Source of the DNA: Mansonella perstans | Lineage: Eukaryota; Nematoda; Chromadorea; Rhabditida; Onchocercidae | Direction: 5' to 3' | DNA length: 64,000 bases | Assembly (NCBI GenBank): GCA_037074765.1 | Contig: JBAMDO010000088.1 | Location: 1 to 64,000, forward strand | Shown here: positions 31,014 through 43,900 of the stretch, piece after piece | Layout of the letters: each line of letters starts with the position of its first letter | Numbering within the stretch: the stretch's first letter is position 1 | Made by a program: the position numbers and the translations under genes | The notes under the pieces: generated by a model | Told to the model about the DNA's origin: nothing | Seen by the model: only the letters and a program-made list of their open reading frames with translations | The model's database searches: none

Positions 31014-34000
31014 AACGGAGGAGAATGAATACGTCTGGGAAGATACGGTAGCGAACGGAGATGACGAAGATGAAAAGAAGAGGAATGATACGTCTGAATA
31101 CAGTAGCGAGTGAACACGGAAGGATGAGACATACGAGAATGACAAGACGAGAATGATTACGTCTGAGAATATAGTAGCGACAAATACGAAGGATGAACAG
31201 AAGAGGAATGATACGTCGGTGAGTATGGTAGCGATGGAATACGAAGATGAGATAAGCAAATGAATACGAAGAATGAGATAAGCAATGTAATACGAAGATA
31301 AAACGGAGGAGAAATGGTACGTCGTGAATACGGCAGCGATGAGCACTGAAGATGAGAGACATACGAGAATGACAAAGCGAAGAATGATACGTCTGAATAT
31401 GAAGTAGCGAGTGAACACGAAGATGAAACGAGAAAGAGAAGTGATACGTTTTAATATGGGTACGATGAACACGGAAAGATGAGACATAGCGAGAAATGGA
31501 CAAACGAGAATGGATAGCGTCGTGAATTAGTGGTAGCAATGAATAGGAAGATGAGGATAAGGCAATGATGCGAGAGATGAAACGGAGGAGAATGATAGCG
31601 GTCTGAATACAAGTAGTCGGATGAAGCAGTGAGATGATGGACATACGAGATGATGAACAAGCGAGAATGATACGGTCTGAATGGTAGCGATGAAATACGA
31701 AGATGAAACGGGAATGGAGAGAATGGTACGTCGTGAAATACGGTGCGGAATGAACCACGAATGATGAGAAACATAACGAGAATGAACAAACGGAGAATGA
31801 TACGGTCGTGGAATATAGTAGGGCGAATCAAATACACGAAGATGAAACAGAAGAGAATGATACGTCTGAGTATGGTAGCGATGAATACGAAGATGAGATA
31901 AGCAATGAATACGAAGATGAAACGGAGGAGAATGGTACGTCTGAATACGGCAGCGATGAACACGAAGATGAGACATACGAGAATGACAAACGAGAATGAT
32001 ACGTCTGAATATGATAGCGATGAACACGAAGATGAAACAGAAGAGAATGATACGTTTTAATATGGTAGCGATGAACACGAAGATGAGACATACGAGAATG
32101 ACAAACGAGAATGATACGTCTGAATATGGTAGCAATGAATACGAAGATGAGATAAGCAATGAATGCGAAGATGAAACGGAGGAGAATGATACGTCTGAAT
32201 ACAGTAGCGATGAACACGAAGATGAGACATACGAGAATGACAAACGAGAATGATACGTCTGAATGGTAGCGATGAATACGAAGATGAAACGGAGGAGAAT
32301 GGTACGTCTGAATACGGTAGCGATGAACACGAAGATGAGACATACGAGAATGACAAACGAGAATGATACGTCTGAGTATGGTAGCGATGAATACGAAGAT
32401 GAAACAGAAGAGAATGATACGTCTGAATATGGTAGCGATGAACACGAAGATGAGACATACGAGAATGACAAACGAGAATGATACGTCTGAATATGATAGC
32501 GATGAACATGAAGATGAAACAGAAGAGAATGATACGTTTAATATGGTAGCGATGAACACGAAGATGAGACATACGAGAATGACAAACGAGAATGATACGT
32601 CTGAATATGGTAGCAATGAATACGAAGATGAGATAAGCAATGAATGCGAAGATGAAACGGAGGAGAATGATACGTCTGAATACAGTAGCGATGAACACGA
32701 AGATGAGACATACGAGAATGACAAACGAGAATGATACGTCTGAATATAGTAGCGACAAATACGAAGATGAAACAGAAGAGAATGATACGTCTGAGTATGG
32801 TAGCGACGAATACGAAGATGAAACAGAAGAGAATGATACGTCTGAATACAGTAGCGATGAACACGAAGATGAGACATACGAGAATGACAAACGAGAATGA
32901 TACGTCTGAATGGTAGCGATGAATACGAAGATGAAACGGAGGAGAATGGTACGTCTGAATACGGTAGCGATGAACACGAAGATGAGACATACGAGAATGA
33001 CAAACGAGAATGATACGTCTGAGTATGGTAGCGATGAACACGAAGATGAAACAGAAGAGAATGATACGTTTTAATATGGTAGCGATGAACACGAAGATAA
33101 GCAATGAATACAAAGATGAAACGGAGGAGAATGGTACGTCTAAATACGGCAGCGATGAACACGAAGATGAGACATACGAGAATGACAAACGAGAATGATA
33201 CGTCTGAATATGATAGCGATGAACACGAAGATGAAACAGAAGAGAATGATACGTTTTAATATGGTAGCGATGAACACGAAGATGAGACATACGAGAATGA
33301 CAAACGAAAATGATACGTCTGAATATGGTAGCAATGAATACGAAGATGAGATAAGCAATGAATGCGAAGATGAAACGGAGGAGAATGATACGTCTGAATA
33401 CAGTAGCGATGAACACGAAGATGAGACATACGAGAATGACAAACGAGAATGATACGTCTTAATATGGTAGCGATGAATACGAAGATGAAACGGAGGAGAA
33501 TGATACGTTTGAATACAGTAGCGATGAACACGAAGATGAGACATACGAGAATGACAAACGAGAATGATACGTCTTAATATGGTAGCGATGAACACGAAGA
33601 TGAGATAAGCAATGAATACGAAGATGAAACGGAGGAGAATGATACGTCTGAATACGGTAGCGACGAATACGAAGATGAAACAGAAGAGAATGATACGTCT
33701 GAATACAGTAGCGATGAACACGAAGATGAGACATACGAGAATGACAAACGAGAATGATACGTCTGAATATGGTAGCAATGAATACGAAGATGAAACAGAA
33801 GAGAATGATACGTCTGAATATGGTAGCGACGAATACGAAGATAAGCAATGAATGCGAAGATGAAACGGAGGAGAATGATACGTCTGAATACAGTAGCGAT
33901 GAACACGAAGATGAGACATACGAGAATGACAAACGAGAATGATACGTCTGAATATGGTAGCGACGAATACGAAGATGAGATAAGCAATGAATGCGAAGAT

Positions 34001-36401
34001 GAAACGGAGGAGAATGATACGTCTGAATACAGTAGCGATGAACACGAAGATGAGACATACGAGAATGACAAACGAGAATGATACGTCTGAATATAGTAGC
34101 GACAAATACGAAGATGAGATAAGCAATGAATGCGAAGATGAAACGGAGGAGAATGATACGTCTGAATACAGTAGCGACGAACACGAAGATGAGACATACG
34201 AGAATGACAAACGAGAATGATACGTCTGAATATGGTAGCAATGAATACGAAGATGAAACAGAAGAGAATGATACGTCTGAATATGGTAGCGACGAATACG
34301 AAGATGAGATAAGCAATGAATGCGAAGATGAAACGGAGGAGAATGATACGTCTGAATACAGTAGCGATGAACACGAAGATGAGACATACGAGAATGACAA
34401 ACGAGAATGATACGTCTGAATATGGTAGCAATGAATACGAAGATGAGATAAGCAATGAATGCGAAGATGAAACGGAGGAGAATGATACGTCTGAATACGG
34501 TAGCGACGAATACGAAGATGAAACAGAAGAGAATGATACGTCTGAATACAGTAGCGATGAACACGAAGATGAGACATACGAGAATGACAAACGAGAATGA
34601 TACGTCTGAATATGGTAGCAATGAATACGAAGATGAAACAGAAGAGAATGATACGTCTGAATATGGTAGCGACGAATACGAAGATGAGATAAGCAATGAA
34701 TGCGAAGATAAACGGAGGAGAATAATACGTCTGAATACAGTAGCGATGAACACGAAGATGAGACATACGAGAATGACAAACGAGAATGATACGTCTGAAT
34801 ATGGTAGCGACGAATACGAAGATGAGATAAGCAATGAATGCGAAGATGAAACGGAGGAGAATGATACGTCTGAATACAGTAGCGATGAACACGAAGATGA
34901 GACATACGAGAATGACAAACGAGAATGATACGTCTGAATATAGTAGCGACAAATACGAAGATGAAACAGAAGAGAATGATACGTCTGAGTATGGTAGCGA
35001 TGAATACGAAGATGAGATAAGCAATGAATACGAAGATGAGATAAGCAATGAATACGAAGATGAGATAAGCAATGAATACGAAGATGAAACGGAGGAAAAT
35101 GGTACGTCTGAATACGGTAGCGATGAACACGAAGATGAGACAAACGAGAATGATACGTCTTAATATGGTAGCGATGAATACGAAGATGAAACAGAAGAGA
35201 ATGATACGTCTGAATATGGTAGCGATGAACACGAAGATGAGACATACGAGAATGACAAACGAGAATGATACGTCTGAATATGATAGCGATGAACACGAAG
35301 ATGAAACAGAAGAGAATGATACGTTTTAATATGGTAGCGATGAACACGAAGATAAGACATACGAGAATGACAAACGAGAATGATACGTCTGAATATGGTA
35401 GCAATGAATACGAAGATGAGATAAGCAATGAATGCGAAGATGAAACGGAGGAGAATGATACGTCTGAATACAGTAGCGATGAACACGAAGATGAGACATA
35501 CGAGAATGACAAACGAGAATGATACGTCTGAATGGTAGCGATGAATACGAAGATGAAACAGAAGAGAATGATACGTCTGAGTATGGTAGCGATGAATACG
35601 AAGATGAGATAAGCAATGAATACGAAGATGAGATAAGCAATGAATACGAAGATGAAACGGAGGAGAATGGTACGTCTGAATACGGCAGCGATGAACACGA
35701 AGATGAGACATACGAGAATGACAAACGAGAATGATACGTCTGAATATGGTAGCGACGAATACGAAGATGAGATAAGCAATGAATGCGAAGATGAAGCGGA
35801 GGAGAATGATACGTCTGAATACAGTAGCGATGAACACGAAGATGAGACAAACGAGAATGATACGTCTTAATATGGTAGCGATGAACACGAAGATAAGCAA
35901 TGAATACAAAGATGAAACGGAGGAGAATGGTACGTCTAAATACGGCAGCGATGAACACGAAGATGAGACATACGAGAATGACAAACGAGAATGATACGTC
36001 TGAATATGATAGCGATGAACACGAAGATGAAACAGAAGAGAATGATACGTTTTAATATGGTAGCGACGAATACGAAGATGAGATAAGCAATGAATGCGAA
36101 GATGAAACGGAGGAGAATGATACGTCTGAATACAGTAGCGATGAACACGAAGATGAGACATACGAGAATGATACGTCTGAATATGGTAGCGACGAATACG
36201 AAGATGAGATAAGCAATGAATGCGAAGATGAAACGGAGGAGAATGATACGTCTGAATACAGTAGCGATGAACACGAAGATGAGACATACGAGAATGACAA
36301 ACGAGAATGATACGTCTGAATATGGTAGCGACGAATACGAAGATGAAACAGAAGAGAACGATACGTCTGAATATGGTAGCGATGAACACGAAGATGAGAC
36401 G
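30881..36401 (+). repeat. 5.5-kb minisatellite expanded from an acidic coding tail
   Basis: About 85-95 tandem units share GATACGTCTGAATAYGGTAG then CGATGAAYACGAAGATGA. Three unit types recur. A 51-bp unit encodes DTSEYGSDEYEDETEEN. A 75-bp unit adds 24 bases (coding DEISNEYE). A 64-bp unit ends ACATACGAGAATGACAAACG plus AGAAT and, not being a multiple of 3, shifts the frame and exposes a stop (YENDKRE then stop). The order 75+64 gives a 139-bp higher-order period, for example identical starts at 33848, 33987 and 34126; adding one 51-bp unit gives 190 bp (34126 to 34316). The plus strand is therefore coding-like only in short blocks. The minus strand happens to lack stops and shows very long spurious ORFs. 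Confidence 0.95.
31010..31850 (+). other. Noisy segment of the array with dense one-base indels
   Basis: Units here carry an extra or missing base every 10-20 bases, mostly insertions (GAATGATTACGTCTGAGAAT, GTGAACACGGAAGGATGAG), while units on both sides (before about 31005 and after about 31850) are clean. The pattern resembles uncorrected single-molecule read sequence more than natural decay. Confidence 0.7.
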
Positions 36402-36500
36402 GAACTAGCTAATGAAAGCGATAATGAATCTAAAGCTAATAATTATTTTAAAATTGAAATTAAGAAGTTGCTCATAATGATCCAACAATTTTTCAATTAA
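36216..36500 (+). other. End of the array in an open frame with a unique C-terminus
   Basis: The last clean repeat units continue in frame through DEHEDETELANESDNESKAN into NNYFKIEIKKLL and stop at 36498-36500. The unique tail does not resemble the NAP1 C-terminus (no CKQQ-type end). Part of it (from about 36436) lies in the outer part of the following fold-back, and its mirror is at 37934-37983. Confidence 0.5.
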
Positions 36501-36740
36501 ATCAATTATCGCAAATCTATTCAGATAGATAAACTATATTTGAAGAAAATTTAAGAAAGAATCTTCGTATTTTTTTGTGAATAGCTTCTACCATTGGAAC
36601 CATTTGCTTAATAAAGTCATTCATATCTGTTCTGTCAAAGTGTTTTACCCTGTTTTATTGTTTTTTTTTAGTGTTTACAGGCATGCATGATTGCATTTGC
36701 AAATCATTTTTAAATTTAAGTTTGCTAACAAAAATTGCAG

Positions 36741-37240
36741 TGAAGAATAGATTTATCAAGGCTATTTATTGTCGACAAAATTAATTAACAAAGAGCAGTA
36801 TGAAATATTTGGAATGACAAGAAATGAGATATTATCAGTTATTAGATGATAAAACTAATTTTAAACTTCATAACTATCAAAATGATCGCACTCATATGCA
36901 CTGTCTACTGAAATTGAAAAATTAAAACAAAATTAGGAGACGAATCATTTCATTCAAGTGGCATACCTTCTTGTATCACCGACTTATTACGAACTGCGGG
37001 AGGAAGTGATATACTGTAGCATGGTATGATGCAGTATTATGGTACGGTGCTGTAGTATTTTCATGCTTGATAATGTTGCTTTATTCTCTCATATTTTATT
37101 CTATCAAGTGATAGTGTTAAGTATGGTATGCCATACAGTAGACTCGCTACTTTATAACATTTTGTAATCATTGTATAGTACAATATGAAAGTATAATCTG
37201 GGTCGCAGTATATTTAGCTTCGATTTCAAATTTCAGTTAT
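36741..37240 (+). repeat. Fold-back element, left arm (about 500 bp)
   Basis: Reverse complement of 37382-37886, with about 90-95% identity by eye. The outer end is TGAAGAATAGATTTATCAAG and the inner end lies at TTTCAGTTAT. The two arms enclose a loop of about 140 bp. This copy breaks the ORF of the right arm by a small deletion and stops. Confidence 0.92.
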
Positions 37241-37381
37241 CATTCAGAAATTCGGCCTTTTTTTCCTACTTTTTACACTTTACTTTTTCAAGTTTTTCCG
37301 GTAAATACGGGACTTAGAACTGTAAAACATATATTGTAGAATTGTATACTGTAAACGGATTGTATACTATGAATAGACTGT

Positions 37382-37886
37382 ATAACTGAAATTTGAAATC
37401 GAAGCTAAATATACTGCGATCCAGATTAAACTTTTATATTGTACTATACAATGATTACAAAATGTTATGAAGTAGCGAGTCTACTGTATGGCATACCATA
37501 CTTAACACTATCACTTGATATGATAAAATATGAGAGAATAAAGCAACATTAGCAAGCATGAAAATACTACAACACCGTACCATGACACTTCATCATACCA
37601 TGGCTGCAGTATATCACTTCTTCCCGCAGTCGTAATAAATCCGGTGATATAAGAAGGTATACCGCTTGAATGAAATGATTCGCCTCCTGATTTTGTTTTA
37701 ATTTTTCAATCTGTTTCAGTAGACAGTGCATATGAGTGCGATCATTTTGATAGTTACGAAGTTTAAAATTAGTTTTATCATCCAATAACTGATAATATCT
37801 CATTTCTTGTCATTCCAAATATTTCATACTACTCTTTGTTAATTAATTTTGTCGACAATGAATAGCCTTGATAAATCTATTCTTCA
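37382..37886 (-). repeat. Fold-back element, right arm (about 505 bp)
   Basis: Mirror of 36741-37240. Beyond it, 37934-37983 mirrors 36436-36482 (the end of the repeat-array ORF), so the fold-back extends outward past an unmatched segment of 258 bases on the left and 47 on the right. No target-site duplication or transposase was recognised. Confidence 0.92.
37567..37803 (-). CDS. Unrecognised 78-residue ORF inside the fold-back right arm
   Basis: It starts MRYYQLLDDKTNFKLRNYQN and runs through a Lys/Gln-rich amphipathic stretch (LLKQIEKLKQNQEANHF) and a Leu-rich segment (LLISPDLLRLREEV). The left-arm copy has the same start but loses 9 bases and meets stops, so only this copy is open. No family is recognised. 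It may be a fragment of an old transposon or host exon duplicated with the fold-back. Coding status is unproven. Confidence 0.3.
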   Translation of the reverse strand: MRYYQLLDDKTNFKLRNYQNDRTHMHCLLKQIEKLKQNQEANHFIQAVYLLISPDLLRLREEVIYCSHGMMKCHGTVL

Positions 37887-37983
37887 AACTGTTAAATACT
37901 TAACATTTATGAGTTAAGTGTTTAACTATCCTTTGATCATTATGAGCAACTTCTTAATTTCAATTTTAAAATAATTATTTAGT

Positions 37984-40900
37984 TTTTTTTCTATTTTTTT
38001 TTTTTTTTAATTGGTTTGAGTGATTAGATGGGTGCATAAAAGAAGAGAAAAAATTTTAGCGTTGGCTAAATATAAGTTGAAATCGCTTGTTAAATAACAA
38101 CGGCAAGAATAATAGCAACAGCAACAGCAAAAATTGCAATAGCAACAACAACGACGGCAATGGCAATAACACTAACAGGAACGACAGTAAAAACTGGAGT
38201 ACTATGACAATAATAACAACAATAGCAGTTTGATTAGCAACAGCAACAACAACAGCAATAACAACGAGAACATTTCAAAGAACATCTTTACTTAATATGG
38301 TAGGGAATAATGACAATAAATGTTACTGTAATTAAAATAGAAATGGGTTTAGAATTAGCACAGATGTTAAAGCGATACAAAATCTTTAAAAAAAAGTAAA
38401 AATGAAATTCTCAATTTTTTTGAAAATTTGGTGCTAATCCGACTTTGGTATTATTCCAGTCCATTTCTGAAGTAACTGTTGAATCTCTGAAGTAAAGTTA
38501 ACATTATTAAATCTTTGAAACTTTTGCATATTTTTGCTATTTTATTGCCTATAACAACAATGTGAAATGTTCAAAAATGTCAAACAGGAGATGTTATTAA
38601 GTGGTCAATTTTACCTGCTTAAATATCAAGCAAATAAAATTCAAAGAGTGTGAGGTAACGAGTGTTTTTTGAAGACAACAGTTTGCGCTCACTTTGAAGA
38701 AAGTGACAAAGAGATAGTTTAAAAAAGAATACTTATTTACTAACTTGTTTATTGTTTGCTGTAACAAGGATTTGCATTTACTAGAGGAAATTTATCATTT
38801 TTTAAAAATTAAAAATTCTAAAAACATTTGTTCATTATTACATCGAAAGTAATAATTTGCGATAAGTCCGGTAAGAATGATTTTTTGTGGAGCTGAAAAA
38901 CTTGTTTATTGTTCGCTATAAACAAGAATTTGCTCTTAGTTCGGTGAAACATTTCATTGTTTAGAAAGAGGAGGTTTAAAAAAGGAAATTGTTAAACAAT
39001 TTATTGCATCCAATATTTTGTGTTTGTTACCTTACAGATATTCAGTGGGAAAACTCTATAATTCAATCTGATTGAGGAAATAAGAGCTATTATTTTCACA
39101 TTTATCCAGAAAAATTTAAAGAAGACTCAATAAGCTCCTTACTTAATAACTAAAGTACTGTTAAAAGAACAAGACTGATACTGGCAATAACAATGAACTA
39201 TTGATATGAAAGTTAATCTTTGAACAGCAAATTTTAACTTTTATTGATTTATTGTTAATTGTAACGAAATTTTGTGTTATGTTGAAATTTTTTAAGTTTG
39301 TACAGTTTTTTTCAAATTTCGTTATTATTGCTATTTGTTATTATCGTTACAGATTTTAGGATTTAGAACCACAATGGAAATTTCAATTTTTTGTTTTTTT
39401 CTATAATTACGGAAATGCTCAAAAAAAAAAAAAAAAAAAAAAAAATGATATGTTTGTTGAAGTAAATTTTAAAATGAGATAAGTAATTGAAGAAAAAAGA
39501 TACATTTGTCTTTCTTTGAAACATAAATTTTTCTTTGCACATTTTGATTTCATCTGAATGGGTAAAAGTTAAGAGAGAGAGAGAGAGAGTAAGGGAGAGT
39601 AACATTATGTTAAATTGAATTGTAATTGGAAATGTTTGTTGCCTTTGTGAGAGTAGTATTATATCAGTGTTAAAAGAGGCGGGATATTTATTAGTTTCCG
39701 GATAATTTAATTTTCCGAATAATTTAGAATTTTTTTTTTTTTTTTTTTAAGAACCGAACAAAAAGGAATCATTCAGCTTTCTTCATTTTAAGCAACGCCG
39801 CATTGGGTTGATATCTTTAATTAGGACCAAGGATTAAGGCACATGCTGCATAGCTATCCTCAAGGAATACCGTTTTATAATACAGTAAAACTGAAGGAAT
39901 GAATCGCTAAAATGCACTCGACAGTATGATTTGTTCATTCTTTATCTATACAGAGGAGATTCTAAATAAAAATTTGAACATCGTTAGATGAAATGCAAAA
40001 TGAAGTCTAAGTTGGTTAAGTCTGCGACTAATTCTCTACTGCTGCTAGTTTCTTAAGTTATTAGAGATGAAATGTCTGAAAAGAAGATTAGTAGACTTAA
40101 TTTCAAATAATTGCAAATTTCAATTACTATCTCTTGAATTCAACTTTTTCAACTGGAAAATTCGCAACATATCAGTCTCAGTAAGTTTTATTATAAGTTA
40201 GAGCGATAAAAAAAAAAAAATCTTTTTGCAATTTTTTTGAGTAAATTAAAAAACGAACAAATGAAATCATCCCTCAATTTTTTTGGCGATATTTTAACAC
40301 ATGTACAACATGGATGTCTTTTTTTTATTCAGCTATAAGAGTAAACGATCAAATATTTTTAATCATAAAATGAATAAATATTAGAAAAATTAAAAATCTT
40401 TTTAATTTAATCTAATTGAATTTTTGAAAATCAGTAAGAAAGTAGAAATTGTATCGAACCATTATTGTTCTGCCAAATATATGTAACGCTTTTTATTGTT
40501 GCTGAAAGTGCAAGGCAAGGTCATTGACCTAGTCAACGTGATTTTACTTTGTTGATATTTTTCCAAAGGCCTCAACATTCTCCCCCAATATGTGTCCACT
40601 TTATATTATTCCCACAAAATCATTTCAATGTAATCTTTCTGTCAATCTTTTCATTCATTTATTACTATTCAAATTCTAATATTAATTTCAATTTTTATTT
40701 GTTAAATTTTTATTTAAAGGAATAGAAATAGAAATGAAATGAATAAGCAATTAATTGTTATTATCTTAAAAGAGTTAATTTTTGTTGGGGAAGCTTTATT
40801 ACTGATAACAAAGAGAAGTTTTTGGAGAAGTGCTTTAAAGAACAAAGATTGAAAGAGGATAAGTTAGGAAAATTGTTTGAAATTTCTTGCCGTAATCATG

Positions 40901-43900
40901 CAATTAATCTTAATTGGTTTTTTCTAACTATTTGCCTACAAATCAGTTTATTCAACAGTTTATTCTGAAAGTAATTTAAAAATTTTTAATAGAAAAAAAA
41001 AATCATTTAAATAGAATCATAATAGCTTTAACAGAAGCTATTATAATTCTATTCATTGTTCAATGAATTTAAACTAGTGAAAAAAAAATGAAAAGTTTTA
41101 TGAATTAACATAAAGTATTAAGGTTGCCAGAGAAAAAAAATAAATTCAAAATTAGAGGGATACTTTCTTTACATAATTCATTATTGGCAAACATTTTTAA
41201 TATAAATCTAAATAATAGTGTGAAATATCGTAAACTATATGTCTCCATTTGTGCAAATTTACGGTTATTATTTTAGTACCAAAAAGATTTCAGCTTTTTT
41301 CATTCCATTTCATTTAAATAACTATATCTTTTTACAAAATTTGTTGAATGGCATCATAATTATATTCAGGTAAAACTTGTTTCTGACGATTAATTATGAA
41401 ATATACAAAGTAACACCACCATGAGCTCAATAGTTGCATGTCTTTTTTTTGATTGACGGAAATTTCTTTTTGCAGATAAATTTTGATATTTTATTAATTA
41501 TTTGTGCAATAATTGGAGTTGTATTCAAAGCTAGATGATATTTACTGAAGCAATCAAAAAACTGGATTTCCTTGTTCACATCATGATAATGCATGCTAGA
41601 AAAGTAATCATATCCGATATTGTGACAATTTCCTCTATTTTTGCGGTATTGATGATTTCTTGAATTAATTCTGCTTCTTTTTGCATTGCTAATTTACATT
41701 TTGTAGCTTACAGCAAATGATTGGAACTGATTCTGACTCTATTCTGACCTTTGATTTCCCGATTTTTATCTTAGTTCACATGTTTTAAAAGTGAGTCTCC
41801 GTTTTTATTTCATGAGCAGACAAAACTAGTGCAAGCTTGCACGATCTCCGGAAGTTGGAAATGGTAGCATGCATGGTTAGTTAGTTGAGCGAGTAACTTT
41901 GCAGTTGCAGTTCATCCAATGGACTATCGCATGCTTATCTTAGGACAGTAACATTTAAAAGTTTATCAACCCTATTCATCAGTTTCAATTTTTTATGGAA
42001 GAATAGAAAAAACCAAAAGTTCATTCTAAAATGAGGGAAGAGTGAATTTAGCGGTGAAAGAATACGCAGGCTGGGTGATATGCATGGATCAAAGGTAACT
42101 TGCAGACAAGATCAATGAGGTCATGATTGCTGAGAAGGTCACAGAAAGCGAGATGAGGAGGAAACGGAAAGTAGAAAGTATGATTACATAAAAAAATGAA
42201 GTCCTTGCGGTAAAATGTCGCGGATATTCGTCCTTGTCGTATCCCATTTTCCTCGTCTTTCCGGTCTTCCGCTCCATCATTATCATTGAACTCAATGTGT
42301 TTCCAATGCCTTCGTTTCCAATTGTCCCAATTTGTCATTTTCTCTCTCATTTTTCCTCATTCAAACTTTTTTTGCACATGTCTTTGTCGATAAACTAAGT
42401 GTACTGACCCTTGCAACTATTCTGAAATTTTTTCATAGCAATCAGTTTAAAGGGATTTGACCTCAGTATACAAATACGAACAAATTGAGAAAAGCCGCCT
42501 CCTTGAGCACTTCGACATTTTCTTTCCTTCTAAAATCACTTCACCATTTCATACTTCCAAATTGATCTCCCCAAATCTTTTCAAAGTTTAAGAAGTTGTA
42601 AAACTAGGATGAATTAAATTGAAATTCCCAAATTAATTATATCAATCTAATTCCTTCACAAGCCCTTTACGTCAGTAATTGCTACTGTTTTATAGTACCA
42701 TCTTCGTTGGTGACAAAGTGCTGCAGGAGGGTAACAATGTAAATCGATAGAGCGAAATGTGAATTTAAAAGTTTCGTTTAACAATTTCTACTTTTGCATT
42801 TATATTTAAAGAAGCGGATTTTATAGAACTAGCATTTACGTTGAGAAATTTCCCAATTTTCTTCATGTTTTCACTCTTCTTTTTTTTCGTTTTCCTATTC
42901 ATTGAATCAGGTTGAACTAATAAGCAGGGAGTAACTCGAACTTAGTATTCCTCTGTTTACAAGTTGCAATTCAAAAACTTTAGCTTAAAGTACTTTCTCA
43001 TTTGTGTATTCAGTTGATGTCATTAAGATTGTGCTGTGTACCTGGGATTGAATTCTGACCTGATACGATTCGGCCAGAATAACCATGAATAAATGTTAAA
43101 GCCAACAATACTAACTAGATTCCATCGGACCTTTGGCGATTGAGAATATTTGTCATATTTTGCATTATCTGGTAAATACTCGATCATTACTTAGAACCCC
43201 AGAAAATGACCTCTTAGCACTATGCAAATGTCCCAAATACATTTAAGATAATCAGGACATTACTTCTTCATGAAAGCCTTATAATACAGAATAGTGTATT
43301 AAGCAGTGGGCGAATATCGCTCAGATACGGAGCGCCATAATTATTTAACAATGCATCCATTTATTGATTAGCAGGCAGAACGAATTGCATGCGAATTTCA
43401 AGAGTAAAAAAGCTGAGAATTTTGAATGAAATTGAAATAATTCCTTTTTCTTAAAAAAATCCTTCTTGAACAATGTTGTGGCCCAAGAACAAATCAATAG
43501 AACTCTTTTTCATTCTCCTTTTTGAGTTAGATTTTTGTTCAGATCAACGCTAAGCTTTCAAACATTCAAAATGAACACATTTTTATTCCTACTCAGATTA
43601 TTAGATCCTTCTCACATCATTTCCGAGCATCTAAGTCACGTATTTCTTTGATTCTACTAAACTCACGAAATATTTGCAGATGCATATATGCCCATTCAAT
43701 GAGACTTTTCCCAATTTGAGCATTTCAATCTGAAATATTTATGGTTTATATCATAAATTTTTTATTTTTGTATGAATCAGAAAAAAAAGTACCATAAATA
43801 AATTATACCATTATACCAATTTTGTATGAATAAAGGAACGGAAAAATGGCAATATGCCGATGTTTTCAAAAATTTTTGAATTCTAGTTTTGCATTTGGAG

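Noticed and set aside
31808..36300. Short plus-strand ORFs in the array in a second frame (repeats of MNTKMKRRRMIRLN type)
   Set aside because: Out-of-frame readings of the acidic repeat created by the 64-bp unit's frame shift; the acidic frame continues from the NAP1 fragment.
30810..36389. Many long minus-strand ORFs (up to 879 residues, Ser/Arg/Phe/Ile-rich repeats)
   Set aside because: They are antisense to a tandem repeat that lacks reverse-complement stop codons; all three minus frames are open at once, which is not coding behaviour, and the repeat's plus strand explains its origin.
42048..42350. 100-residue minus ORF with a charged N-terminus (MREKMTNWDNWKRR)
   Set aside because: No splice sites fit, no domain is recognised, and it is isolated in a 10-kb desert.
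43020..43090. tRNA-like T-loop pattern
   Set aside because: No acceptor stem or anticodon arm could be paired; no tRNA was found anywhere in the window by eye.
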